This document shows, piece after piece, positions 1-10,795 of a stretch of DNA of 64,000 nucleotides. The notes under the pieces were generated by a model that saw nothing but the letters and a program-made list of their open reading frames with translations, was not told where the DNA came from and ran no database searches. The position numbers were made by a program, and so were the translations under genes. The number at the start of each line of letters is the position of its first letter. Within the stretch, counting starts at the first letter, position 1. Source of the stretch: Kingdonia uniflora (taxonomy: Eukaryota; Streptophyta; Magnoliopsida; Ranunculales; Circaeasteraceae); contig JACGCM010000779.1 in the NCBI GenBank assembly GCA_014058105.1, positions 3,844,001-3,908,000 of the forward strand, read 5' to 3'.

Positions 1-347
1 CAAATTAATCTTCTCCCCACATAATATCTCATACTTAAAACTCTTCCCCTTGTATAATCACTGTCAACCCAACCTGTAGGACTCATTTTACCCCACTTTC
101 CCCCATAGTTAATGAAAACATGCCTCAAATCGTATGAATGCTTGCATAGAGAAAACCCAACCCAATTCAACACAACAATGCCTCAAATCAGTACTAATAT
201 CCTAAAAAAACACCAATTGAGTAACAAATAGCCTAAATTATGAAACCCCCAATTTAATTACAAACCCTAAAAAAATCTCAATTTCTAATAAACTCTAAAT
301 TAGATATTAAAATCATACACATTGAGACAGAGATGGAGGGTACATAC
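1..347. other. Probable intron of the gene whose first exon is at 348-499
   Basis: This AT-rich stretch lies just downstream (minus strand) of a good GTATGT splice donor at 347-342. I found no second exon or recognisable protein in it. It most likely belongs to the first intron of a gene that continues left of the window. Confidence 0.4.
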
Positions 348-499
348 CTTGGGAAGGGAATATGTCTTAATATTTCCCCTATTTCAGGTAGAGGGTACTC
401 ATCTTCACCATTATCAGAAATGGTGATGGGGTCATCTTCATCTTTTAATTTCATCTTGCCCTTAGCATTCTTCTTCGAGATCTCCTTCTTCTTCACCAT
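348..499 (-). CDS. First coding exon of an unrecognised protein (partial gene, runs off left edge)
   Basis: An ATG at 499 opens a 50-codon exon that ends in phase 2 at a GTATGT donor (347-342). The peptide begins with a lysine-rich stretch (MVKKKEISKKNAKGKMKLK) and continues with an acidic segment containing DEDD and NGEDE, then GEILRHIPFP. The basic-then-acidic start would suit a nuclear protein, but that is only inference and I recognise no domain. Upstream, at about 530-590, lies a GA-rich tract typical of plant 5' leaders (GAGAGAAAGATAGAGAGAAG and AAGAAAG repeats). The rest of the gene is outside the window. The exon is only 255 bp from the 3' LTR of the neighbouring gypsy element, which inserted upstream of this gene. 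Confidence 0.45.
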
Positions 500-753
500 T
501 ATAGAGAGAATTTAAGTCTCAAGAATAAACTGAAAAGCTGAGAGAAAGATAGAGAGAAGAAGTTAAGAAAGAAAGAAAGAAGAAGCTGGTCATGTTAATG
601 ACGTGCCTACAGGGGTGTTTTTGTCTTTGCACACAATTAGATTTTAACTGGGTCAACTGCGGTCAATTGTAGTTAACCAAGGTCAAACTGCAAATAAAGA
701 ATTATAATTGTTTTTTTGTTAAATGGCCAGACTTAAAGTCAAATATTCACATA

Positions 754-758
754 AATAT
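754..758. repeat. Target-site duplication AATAT, left copy
   Basis: AATAT directly precedes the TG-to-CA bounded LTR and is repeated exactly at 11408-11412. A 5-bp duplication is the length normally made by Ty3/gypsy integrases. Confidence 0.9.
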
Positions 759-1378
759 TGTAATGGCAGAATTCTGTAGGCTCGAAATGGCTTGAAATTC
801 GCTATCACACCAATAAACCTATGATAATATTTTAATGGAAAGCAAAAAATGACACAGGTGGTTTTAGTGTGAAAAACTTCTGAATAGGTAAAAAAACTAT
901 GACCACAAGTGGAGGATTTTTGTAAAAGTATATTTATTTCTTAAGGCGGATATCTTATTATAAGTGATCTCTAGATTTAAAAATGTTTAAACTTGTAACT
1001 AAGAAGTTTGAATGTTTTTGAGAATCTAGAATATGCAGTTTTCTTGTTAATTTCTCGTGTAATTTTCTGGTCCTTGTCTCTTCTGAAACTTCTTCCTTAT
1101 ATAGGCCTTCTCCGCAGTTCTTCATCGTATTGGAGCACGTTCTCCGAACAATGTGGTTAGTGGCGGTTAACTGAATAACTGTTGAGTTTATGAGAAACAG
1201 GTGTCTTTGACTTGTTCAGGTTTTTTGGTTTGAGTTTGACTCACATTCTTCACCAGTTCGTGGAGTAGGTTGAAATGTCGACTGGAGAAGTCATGTGGAA
1301 AATGCGTGAGTCTGAGAAATCAGTAGTTCAAGCTAGAAGCAACTCAATTAGGGTCATATCGAGGAGTAGGCCCCTACA
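759..1378 (-). repeat. 3' LTR of the gypsy element
   Basis: This direct repeat matches 10796-11407. On the minus strand it begins TGTAGGGGCC and ends CCATTACA. It carries a TATA-like CTATATAAGG around 1095-1105 (minus). It has about nine extra bases, a TTATAAGTG stretch near 958-966, that the other LTR lacks. The element-side sequence immediately before it, GATGGGAGAT, is a weak candidate for the polypurine tract. Confidence 0.9.
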
Positions 1379-1679
1379 ATCTCCCATCGCAACCGAAGTC
1401 ACGAGTGGCTTTGGTTGAGAAAGAGTTTGTAGGTTATTGGTATTCGGGTTAAAAAATTTGAATATTGAAATGGAGTAATGATGGCTTTGACTGCATGGAA
1501 GTTGCAGGGGTTATAGGAAAATGACGTGCATTAAATGAAGATATGGATGTTGATGTATGTGATGGTTAGGGTTTTAAAGAGTTGTGTCTGCATGGAATGA
1601 TGACGTCTGGGAAAAAGTACCTGCACAATAAATGCAGAGTTATATAAATAGTACCTATACCAAGTTCTTGAAGCAAAGT

Positions 1680-4140
1680 ACATTTGTAAGTTGTCAAATT
1701 CTCTGAAAGTTTCGAAGACGGTGAAGACTCGGAGGGTGGCCCTTGAAGAAAAGATTGCTTCTAAAATGTAAAGGTTGAAGTTGAAGTACTCTGGTGACCA
1801 CTCCTTGGAGATGTCCATACCCACTCCTGTTCCTCTGACTTAGTAAGGTATGTCGGAAGACGAAGCGGTTGAAGCTGAGGAGGAATTTTACTGTAGGTGG
1901 AGGTTTCATGTCGTCGTCTTGACAAGCGAGGAATGTTGGGCTTGTCTCCGTACCCTTGTGGAGGACAAAGTTAGGGAGACAGATACAGGGATAGGCATAA
2001 TTACGGGGCAGTTATGCTGATGACTTGTAGAGGAGAAGTCTGAGCTGAAGAAGGGGAAGATCGTGCTTGAAAAGAAGGTAGCTCGATTAAAGGTTGACGC
2101 GCTCAAGGATGTAAAAAAGATGGAGGCCCTGAAGGCTTCCCAAAGTAGTGGAGATCGGCCATCTACAAGTTGAGGCGAGAGTGAACCTGGAGGAGGTGGT
2201 GGCAGAGCGCGAAAGACTCGGGCACCACCTTATGTTAAAGGGGTATTCAAAGGATGGGGTGGATGCTATTAAGGCAGACACCTACGTCGAGAAGGGAGAT
2301 GACAAAGAGGCGGAAGGGGTCGCTGTTGGAGTTGTTGATGGGTTGGATAGTGTCTCTTCTCATACGGTACTAGACAACCAAGGGGATGACACCGAGCTCC
2401 CGGAGGAGGAACATGAGAAGGTAGGGTAAAAAAATGATTTTGTACGAATATTTTGGAAATGTTTCTGTAAATCGGCTGGATACTGTGTATTAAATAGAAT
2501 TTTGCAGGCTGAGCTTTTTTTTATAACTCTTATGTAGGCACTTAGAGAAATGAGCCTCAGAATAAAAGATTTAGAGACTAAACTTGCCAGGGAAATAGAG
2601 ACCTCCACATCCTTGTTGTCTTTGCAAGCAGAGCTGCAGGCTAGATCAAAACAGGCAGTGTTTGACTTATATACTTCATTAACATAAAGTTATCAAGTCA
2701 ATAAGACAACATAGAACGTAGAGGCAGACCAAAAACTTGTTATCATCTTTAGGAAAATGACACTCAAATAGTGCATAGGAAAAATCAGTCAATTTTTTTG
2801 ATAAAGTAGCATATAGAGAATGTCTACCCTAGACCTGGAAATATATGTCATGGAGCATCCATCAGAGATTTTACTTCGACTTTTAAGTCTAGAAGTAGTT
2901 GCACACGGTAGATGTTAAAAATCAGATATCTTGTTAGAAATGAGATATGTAAATGTATGTTGAGGGGGTGTTCTGAATCGAACTTGATATAACGTATTTG
3001 TATTGCGCAGGCCGAATTGGATTCAGCTCGCTCGCGCGAAGATGAGGCACTCTAATGTAACCGAGAATTTACTGAGGAGTTGGATAGGGTGAAAGAGGCG
3101 AGTGAAGACAGAGAAGACTAATATGTAAAGGTGCACTTCAATTTTGTTAAGGCAACCTAGACTGCTGTTGACATCACTCGTAAGATTGAGAAAAAGGATG
3201 TCGAAATTAATAGGAGGCTAAAAGATCTTGTAGAGATAAAAGAACACGCAGTGAAGTTCCAAAGTCAGATTGGCACGCTGATGGTAAAGAGTAGGCATGC
3301 TAAGATAGCTCAATACCGTATTCAGGCGCTAGAAAGATGGGAGGAACAATTTCAAACTAATTTTCAGAATAGTAGACGCGAGCTGGAGCGACTAAAAAAG
3401 AAAATGATTGAAAAAGATAACGAGCTGAAGATAGCTCGAGAGGATCTATCGACTTCAGAAGCTGCAGCCGAACACTTGCATATAGCCTTACCTGCCAAGG
3501 ATATAGAGTTTCAGACAATGCAATGGAAGTATGACGAGTTGAATGAGAGGGTGGCACGATTGAAGATCGAATTGGCGCAAGCCAGCGCGTGTGTCAGAAA
3601 CGCCGAGGTTGGAGAGCACTTGAGGAAGAGCAGAAATGATGTTAAGATTTCCCTTGTCCAAGGGGATGTAGTTAGCCTATCAACTCGAATTAGGGAGCTG
3701 GAAGGTGATGTAGCTCGAATTCAAGGGCATGTGCAGAAAGGGAATGCGAATTTAAGGGAGTGCCAACATAAGCTGGATGCTTCTCTTGTCAGGGAAAAAG
3801 TATTGGAAAGGGAAATTAGGGAGAAAGAGATTCTGATAAAGAAGAAAGACGACTTGTTAAAGGATACTTCGGCCGGGGAAGAGTTGAATGCAAAAATTGA
3901 GAGACTTCGTGCTCAGGTGGTGGACTTAAAGGCTATTAATCAGGCTAAATCAGATAAAACTGTCAAAAAATTTGAAGAGAGTATAGTTTCTGATGCTCTG
4001 ATAGAAAGGGAGATGGCATATCAGAACGACGGTATGCGAGGTTGGAGGCACGCCTCGAGAAGGCGAGATAGCACTTTTCAAAGATAGTTGTAGCTCATGC
4101 ATCATGCTCAGACTTGTTAAAGTCGATCGTTACTTATTTT
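1680..4140 (+). pseudogene. Decayed, spliced antisense ORF (coiled-coil protein) of the gypsy element
   Basis: Coding sequence runs on the plus strand, opposite to gag-pol. Readable blocks are about 1690-2030, 2037-2425 (contains VDAIKADTYVEKGD and VVDGLDSVS), about 2538-2640 (LREMSLRIKDLETKLARE), 3011-3110 (AELDSARSRE) and 3180-4140. The last block gives 278 codons of heptad-rich coiled coil from 3251. Blocks are separated by plausible introns, for example a donor after EEHEKV at 2419 and an acceptor TTGCGCAG before 3011. Internal stops (3055, 3160s) and frameshifts break it. The last frame continues as LEARLEKAR, a stop, then HFSKIVVAHASC after a shift near 4030. The composition resembles the coiled-coil tail of plant 'putative gypsy-type transposase' proteins often carried antisense in Tat elements. 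The N-terminal domain itself was not recognised here. Confidence 0.65.
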
Positions 4141-4440
4141 GTACAATAAATAAAAAGACTTGAGTTAGAATGAGCTACCTTGTTCAAGAGTCTGTCTGAC
4201 AAGGGATGTATTTGTGGAGTTGATATAGATCGAGGAAATTGTATGGCCTCCATGGAAACAAGTTTAGGCCCTCGCCCTGCAGATCTAATAGAACGGGGCA
4301 GGGTTACTGTAACTCGAGAACTGAAATTTGATTATCCTCCTATTGTAGGGGAAAGCACGGTTGACATCCAACCAGCAGAAAAGAATCTATTGTAGTGGTT
4401 GTGAATGCAACCTAAAAATAAATAGTATTTGTCGTAGACA

Positions 4441-4930
4441 TAGCGAAATAGATGAAAGCTAGCATTACCTTTGCCTTATCTTATCTCTAGTAGGTTCTTT
4501 GATATAAAATAAGTTTTTACATTTGTTCAAATCGCAGAGATGGGTTGAGTCAGTCAAACCAAGTGAGTCTTGATTCAACTGTAGTAATGTTCCAGGCATA
4601 TTGAAAGAGATGAAGGCTAGTATTACCTTTGCCTTATATTATGTATGTTAGATTCGTTGATATAAAACAAGCTTTTACATTTGTTTTAATCGCAGAGATT
4701 TAGTAGAGTCAGCCAAACTAAGTGTTATCCTTGATTTAACTGGTATAATATTCTAAACAAGTTGAAAGAGATAAAGGTTAATATTACCTTTGCCCTATCT
4801 GATATTTGGTAGAGTCTTTGATATAAAACAAGTTTTTACATTTGTTTCAATCGCAGAGATGGTTGAGTCAGCTAAACCAAGTGTTATCCTTGATTTAACT
4901 TGTATGAGATCGATTGAAAGCTAGTATTAT
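4441..4930. repeat. Tandem array, about three units of 158-161 bp, inside the gypsy element
   Basis: Units begin at 4451, 4609 and 4770 with GATGAAAGCTAGCATTACC-like sequence, and a shortened one begins at 4911. Each contains CTTTGATATAAAACAAG, TTTTACATTTGTT and ATCGCAGAGAT blocks. The array lies between the end of pol and the antisense ORF, the hypervariable region where Tat elements typically acquire tandem repeats. Confidence 0.8.
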
Positions 4931-5150
4931 TTATGCTTTAATCTATTGAATGTGGTTGAATCTACGTAAGTAGATAGATGTTGTGAAAAACTTGGAAGTT
5001 TTATTGAACAGTTCAGAATTTATATTGGATGGAGATAAAAATCTCACTTTTGGAATTGAAAAAACAAAAATGAGAAACGAAAATGTAGTAAGGCGCTTAA
5101 CGATAGTATCGTTTCAGTCGCCTAGTGTTCCAAGGATTTGAAATGTGGAT

Positions 5151-6230
5151 TCACTCTTCTGCCATGAGGTAATATGATCTCAGGCCTAAGAGACCTATGA
5201 TAATGAATAGACTCTCCCAATTGTCGGTTAATTTTCCAGTGTAAGGCTTTTTGCAGTGTTGAGGAATTTCTTTGAGGACGAGATCATCTATTTGGAAGGT
5301 ACGGCTTCTGACTCGGCTATTATACGAACTAGCTAACATATGATGATATCAACCTAGGTTAGCGATGGTATGTTCCCTGGTTTCATCGATCATATTGAGG
5401 TTGCAAGCCAATTCAAACTCATTTTCTTTATCAATTAGCTCATGATCTCGAACTGGATGATGGTATTCAGAGGGAATGACGGCCTCAATGCCATAGGCAA
5501 GGAGGAATGGGGTGTATCCTGTTGACTGTCGGGGAGTGGAACAATATACCGATAGGACATGAGGTAGTTCTCGAACCCAATTCTCTTATTTCTGTGAGTG
5601 AAGACTTTTTTTAAATCCATCCACGATGGTTTTATTGGTAATTTTGGCTTGGTCATTGTCTTGAGGATAGTAAGGATTGGATGGTGAGTGGATGATATTA
5701 TGTTCGTTAAGGAAGGCTACGATTTTTTCTTCAACAATATGGGGCCCGTTATCGATACAAATTAGGTGGGGGCACCCAAACCGGGTGATGATGTGTTCCC
5801 AGATAAAAAAGATGACCTCTTCTTCTCTAGTTCGACAGAGTGGAACTGCTTCTACCCATTTTGCAAAATAATCGGTAGCTACGTGTAGGCGACATCGGTT
5901 ACTTGGAGAATTAGAGAATTCACTGACGAGATCGAGTTCCCATCTTTTAAAAGGCCAGAACACCTTGCTTGCATAGAGTTCGAGCGCAGGGACGCGTATC
6001 ATGTATCCATGTCTTTGGCAGGCGTCACATTTGCATAAGTACTCCTCTATTTTCTTACGTATGTCAGGCAAGAATACTCCTTATATAATAGCTTTGTTTG
6101 TTAGTGATTGACCTGCAGCATGGGAGCCACAAATCCCTTCATGTAATTCGCGGAGCATTTCATCTATTTTTGGTTTGGAGAGGCACTTGAGGTAAGGCCC
6201 CGTGGCTGAAAGGTGGTATAGCATACCGTT
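5151..6230 (-). pseudogene. Integrase region of the gypsy element
   Basis: The zinc-binding region is visible around 6010-6230, with YLCKCDACQRHG encoded near 6040. The core follows at 5586-6071. The first catalytic Asp lies in VATDYFAKWVEA and the second in ICIDNGPHI. The expected Glu in the NGQAEATNK-type motif reads K (QDNDQAKITNK), so the DDE triad is incomplete. A frameshift near 5590 moves the C-terminal part to another frame, continuing to a stop near 5151 with MLASSYNSRVRSRTFQIDDL and VLKEIPQHCKKPYTGKLTDN. It was part of one pol polyprotein with the RT and RNase H to its right. It is certainly inactive. Confidence 0.85.
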
Positions 6231-6559
6231 TTGATTTGTGTAGCGCATCAAGTTATTGATCAGTTGTCGGTGCTCTTTTGAATCTGCTGAAAGTAGTCTG
6301 TCACAACTGTTATCGATACCGAGGTAGGCTAAGAAAAGCTTTCGCCAATCGTCATCTCCCCCTTTCTCGCCCCCAGTATTGACCGTGCATACAAAAATGT
6401 GATCAATACTGGGGGTTGAAATGATTTTAATCTGGAGATATTGAGCTTCTGTACCCAAGACCCCGGCTAGATATACCAAGGAATCGGCGTGTCTGCTTTC
6501 ACCTCGAGGAAGATAATCGAGAGTTGCTTTGGCGAACTTGCTTATCCTATCTGCAACGA

Positions 6560-7030
6560 GGGCTGCCAATTCGATCATCTTTCCATTTTTCTTATATTGC
6601 TCAGAGTAATGGTGGACGATGAGTAGTGAATCTGTGTAAACTAAGAGTTCGGAGACATCGAGCTCAAGAGCGAGTTCGAGTCCATGAATGAGAGCTTCTT
6701 ATTCGGTGACATTATTTGAGGCCTCAAAATCCAAGCGGATCGAGTTCTTAATTCTGTCATTGGAAGGGCTAATCAATATGATTCTGATTCCTTACCCTGC
6801 GGGTCTTACTGATCCATCCATAAAAAGTCTCCACCCTTTTGTTGTAATTCATTCAGCTCGTTCGTCAAATGTTTTGGAGATAGATCTTTGGAAGTTTCTT
6901 CTACAAGGTCAAGGTCGTGTTCCTCCCACTCTGGATCTTCCACTGGAAAATCCACAAGAAAATCAGTAACGGCCTGACCCTTCTCGCAATGATGTTGTTC
7001 AAACTTGATATCATGTTCTCCCAAACTTAC
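6560..7030 (-). pseudogene. RNase H region of the gypsy element
   Basis: On the minus strand, FLWMDQSVRPAG-like sequence near 6830 and LLVYTDSLLIVHHYSEQYK near 6610-6640 are the start and the Asp-containing mid part of a retroelement RNase H. DFEASNNVTE followed by a stop lies between them (6700-6730). Stops at about 6695 and 6795 break the frame. It continues into ADSLVYLAGVLGTEAQ near 6450-6500. It sits between RT and integrase, as expected for Ty3/gypsy. Confidence 0.75.
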
Positions 7031-7427
7031 TGATCATTGTTGCACTCTTCTTGATTTTTCATTTTTGGATAGAATTTTCCAAAGTGGGTAGTTCGTCATA
7101 ACTTTGGCTGAATGAGTCTAGAAGTAGTGCTTGAGTTTATGCGAAGTGTAAACAAGAGTGAGAAGAAGTTTCTCAATTTTATAGTACCTCGTTTCCACTG
7201 GAGTAAGTGTTTTGTTGATGAAGTAGACTGGTTTCTAAATTTTCCCTTCAAGGTGAATGAGAATCGAGCTGAGTGAAGTATATGTGACTGCTAGGTAGAT
7301 AATCAGTTCCTCATTATCTACTGGGGAGCTCATTATGGGAGACCCCCCCGAAATAGGTGTTGAGATCCTAAAAAGATGTTTCGCATTATAGTGTCTATTT
7401 GACCTCTGTATTTGGCTAAACTTTTCC

Positions 7428-8300
7428 TCATTTGGTACAACTAAGGAGTAGTAAGAATAGCCAACGACAGCGGTCTAAAGATTTAGAAGCAAAATGGTTG
7501 ATTGCGGCAATCTTGCCGGCAAGTTTTTGAACGTCTTTCGTCGCTTTTGGAGAAGGCATATTAAGGAGAGCCCGAATCTGATCTGGATCGGCCTCAATCC
7601 CCTTCTTGCTGATGAGGTGGCCTAGAAATTGGCCGAAATATACCCCAAATTGACACTTATCAGGGTTGAGACGCATCCTGTATGATTGAAGAATGTTAAA
7701 TATAGTGCTAAGATCTGAAATGTGGTTGGTTGACTGTACGCTCTTACACAAAAGATCATTGATGTAGACTTCAATGACATTCTCGAGATGTTCTTTGAAC
7801 ATCGTAGTCATCAATTGTTGATATGTGGCACCCGCATTTTTGAGTTTGAAGGGCATTACTTTGTAGCAATAAAGACCTCTTTCAGTGATGAAAGTCATCT
7901 TTTCTTGATCTTCTTCCAAAAGTGGAATCTGATTATATCCCGAAACAACATCCATCATAGATAGAAGGTCATGGCCTGCTGTTGAATCAAAGATCTGATG
8001 AATGTTGGGAAGAGGGAAACTGTCATTTAGAGTATGTTTGTTCAGATCGGTAAAATCTATGCAAACTCAGACTTTTCCGTTCTTCTTTGGGATAGCGACA
8101 ATATTGGATATCAATTCTGGATATTTAGCTTCTCGAATGAATCCCACTTTGATCAATTTCTTGATCTCGGTGTTAACTTCATCTTGAAGGCGAGGTGATA
8201 GTCGTCGTTGTTTCTGTTTGACCGCCATGGCATTGATGTTGATGGCCAATTTGTGACATGCCTTGGCTGGATCGGCCCCAGGCATTTCTTTAAAAGACAC
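7428..8300 (-). pseudogene. Reverse transcriptase region of the gypsy element
   Basis: The N-terminal RT segment at 8067-8300 contains LIKVGFIREAKYPELISNIV and IPKKNGKV, where intact copies read on through WR or VC. A stop then interrupts (near 8068). The core continues at 7428-7958 with MMDVVSGYNQIPLLEEDQEK, FITERGLYCYKVMPFKLKNA and GATYQQLM. The catalytic YxDD box reads YIND, so one catalytic Asp is lost. Then come LNPDKCQFGV and FLGHLISKKGIEADPDQI, typical of gypsy RT. This copy cannot encode an active enzyme. Confidence 0.88.
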
Positions 8301-8514
8301 ATAAAAACGTCTCGATTTAGTTGCAAGAGATGAATGAGAGCATATTTTTCGTGCTGAACCAGCTTAATATCGATGAAGTACCTCTGCTAGGTCTATCAAT
8401 ATTAATATTTTATGTGGGCTCCTCCGTGGAAGGTTGATCGCTGAGGTGATCAGCTTCCTGTAATTGTTATACAGCAAATCTGTCAGAGTCATCTAGGATA
8501 GCAGAGATGGTATT

Positions 8515-9240
8515 TTAACAAGCTTGAGAAAGCTTCTGACTACCCCTGATCTCATAGTTACCATTGTTGTGTTTGAATCGAAGTGCTTGATGATAGGTGG
8601 AAGCGATTGCTTCGATGTTGTGAATCCAGCAGTGGCCCATAATCCTGAGATAGCGAGATTTGACGCTGATGACATAGAAGACGACGTCGACGGTGGCTGG
8701 TCCTGCGGTAATAGGTAAGATGATCTTGCCTACTTGTTCTTCTTTAGAACCATTGAACCCACTGATATCGGTGTCGCTCTGAATAACTTGGTCGGTCAAT
8801 CCCATTTGGTCGATAGTACTCTGAAATAGAATCTCAATACCTCTTCTAGTATCGATCATCATTGTGTGGATGATAAACTTCTTCATTTTGGGCATTATTA
8901 CTAACGCATCATGATGTGGAAATTTGACATGGCTAGTACCGCAATCTTCGAAGGAAATCCCAAGCCGACGATTGCTCGACTCAGGTAGAAGCTTGGCTTC
9001 ATTGTCTTGAGGTGTGAGATCGCAGCATTCTGATAGTCTCCTGCGCTTGGATCTGTTAGAGTTGGTGATCTGGTTGATTTCGATCATGTTGTTGTGGTGC
9101 ATATGGTAAAGATGTTTCTCCTCATCTTGATCATCGACCTGAACAACCTCAAGTTGCTTCTTATAGCTGCCATCTTTGTATGATTCCAGATCGACAATAT
9201 ATTTGAACATCAGTCCCTCTTTAAAAATGTATTCGAGCAA
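8515..9240 (-). pseudogene. Protease region of the gypsy element
   Basis: This 241-codon open stretch holds the Tat-type protease segment. HDALVIMPKMKKFIIHTMMI precedes the active site, which reads DTR where aspartic proteases have DTG or DSG. It is followed by RYLRIMGHCWIHNIEAIAST, which corresponds to the YNALLGRPWLH block that usually follows. It lies between gag and RT in the same direction. The substituted glycine argues against activity. Confidence 0.7.
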
Positions 9241-9303
9241 CCTTTGTAAAGCATAACAACTGTTAGTAGAATGATGGTTTACCTTGTAATGCAGGCAGTA
9301 TGG

Positions 9304-10723
9304 TCAATTGTCGATTGGTTCCAGTGGTTGAGAAACGTGGTAGAGCTTATCTTTCAAGAGTAGTGAAAAGATTGTAAAGATTCGAACATTCATCTTTGGG
9401 AGGATGGGTTTGGCTGGCGAACCGCTTTTTCGAGGGTAACCAGTGTTGCCCTTGGCGCGTTTCTGATCACCCTGATCCTCCTTTGGTTTAGTGTTTCGAT
9501 CAGTAGATGGACCTTTCGTAGTGAGGACGGATTTAGTAGATTTATGTCGATCGGACATCATCCTTTCCAGGTTGACGTAACTATTGACCTTGGTGATCAT
9601 ATCCTCCAAGGTTACAGGTTTGTTGAGGAAGAGGTGACATTTTGCCTTGCAGTCGAGCTGGAGTGCGTTGGTAAAAGCAGTAACAGCTATTTTCTTATCG
9701 AGGTTATCCACTTTACACTTTACGCACGAGCTCTAAAAACTTCTTCCCAAAGGCCTGGAGCTTCTCTCCGTGTTAATGTTTGAGACTGATAAGAGAATAC
9801 AAATTCACCTCTTTATCTCTGTTGTGAGCATATGTCTTGATAAACTATTTTTGCAGCTGGTCGAATATATATATGGAGTCCTCAAGGAGATAGTGGAACC
9901 ATCGGAGTGGTTCCTCCTGCAGACTTGTGGCAAACAGACGATAGAGGATGTGGTTGAGATTAGAGTACAACCCCAATGAATCACGGTACTATTGAATGTG
10001 CTCCTTCGGGTCGGTATGGAAACCTTTCGATATCTCCATATCAAATAGTTTTTTGGCAATCGGACTTCCTTGTAATTTTGTGATGTCATCGGCAGTACCC
10101 AGAACTTGTGCTTTGATCAACTTCTTAATGCGCTGGTCCATATGCTCTTTTGTGACGTAATGACGTGTTGGTTGAATCGCTGGACGAGTAGGTTGTGGAT
10201 GATAAGTACCGGCACCTTTACTCAAACGATCTCGTGATGGAACTCGATGTAGAGGTCCTTGTTCTTCCTCCTGACGGGCAGAAATTCGGTGACCTCGGCT
10301 GGCTTCGGACTGAACTTCACCACCCAAATGAATGGAAGGCTGAGGTTCATGCTAAATATTCCTGAAAATAGCTTTACTGGTGACTCCTCGAGGTCCCAAT
10401 TTTTCCCTTGTAGAAACACGGGAGGTCTCTGGCAACTGATTGTGACCTCTTGTTGGAGGAACTTGCTGAGTGTTTTGCAGAGCTTCTAGGGCAATCTGCA
10501 TTGTTGTCATTTGGTCTTCATGTCGTTTGAGCGCTGTCAAACGAGCTTGTCGTTCTGTGTTGAGCTCTTTCTCGCGGAGCTTTCGATCCCGAGTTAATTG
10601 AAATTCGAGGTCGGCGCGTTTCTTTGCTTCGGCGTTGAGATTCGTCCGTAGTTCTGTAAGTTGCTCCGGCTCCACTGAAACATCGAGCTGGATGCCTATA
10701 GCCGGCCGTCTGGAAGTAACCAT
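9304..10723 (-). pseudogene. gag region of the gypsy element
   Basis: The start codon is probably 10723 (MVTSRRPAIGIQLDVSVEPE), 56 bp inside the primer site, and opens a Glu/Arg-rich coiled coil to about 10352. After a frameshift, the capsid-like part includes LFDMEISKGF (about 10040) and DPKEHIQ, then YRDSLGLYSNLNHILYRLFA, RDKEVNLYSLISLKH and KIAVTAFTNALQLDCKAKCH (9650-9700). It ends with an LEDMITKVNSYVNLERMM block near 9560. At least five stops or shifts break it. The order and motifs are those of Tat-lineage gag. Confidence 0.75.
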
Positions 10724-10778
10724 GATTGAAAATTGTAATGAAAGAATGTATTAGGATATCGTGAAAATATAATCTTTT

Positions 10779-10793
10779 CCACAGACGGCGCCA
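10779..10793 (-). other. Primer-binding site of the gypsy element
   Basis: TGGCGCCGTCTGTGG on the minus strand lies two bases inside the 5' LTR end. The TTTGGCGCCGTCTGTGG context is characteristic of plant Tat/Retand elements. Confidence 0.8.
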
Positions 10794-10795
10794 AA

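Noticed and set aside
3357..3557. Minus-strand open frame opposite the coiled-coil ORF
   Set aside because: It is a shadow of the plus-strand coiled coil, which has strong heptad pattern and homologous flanking exons.
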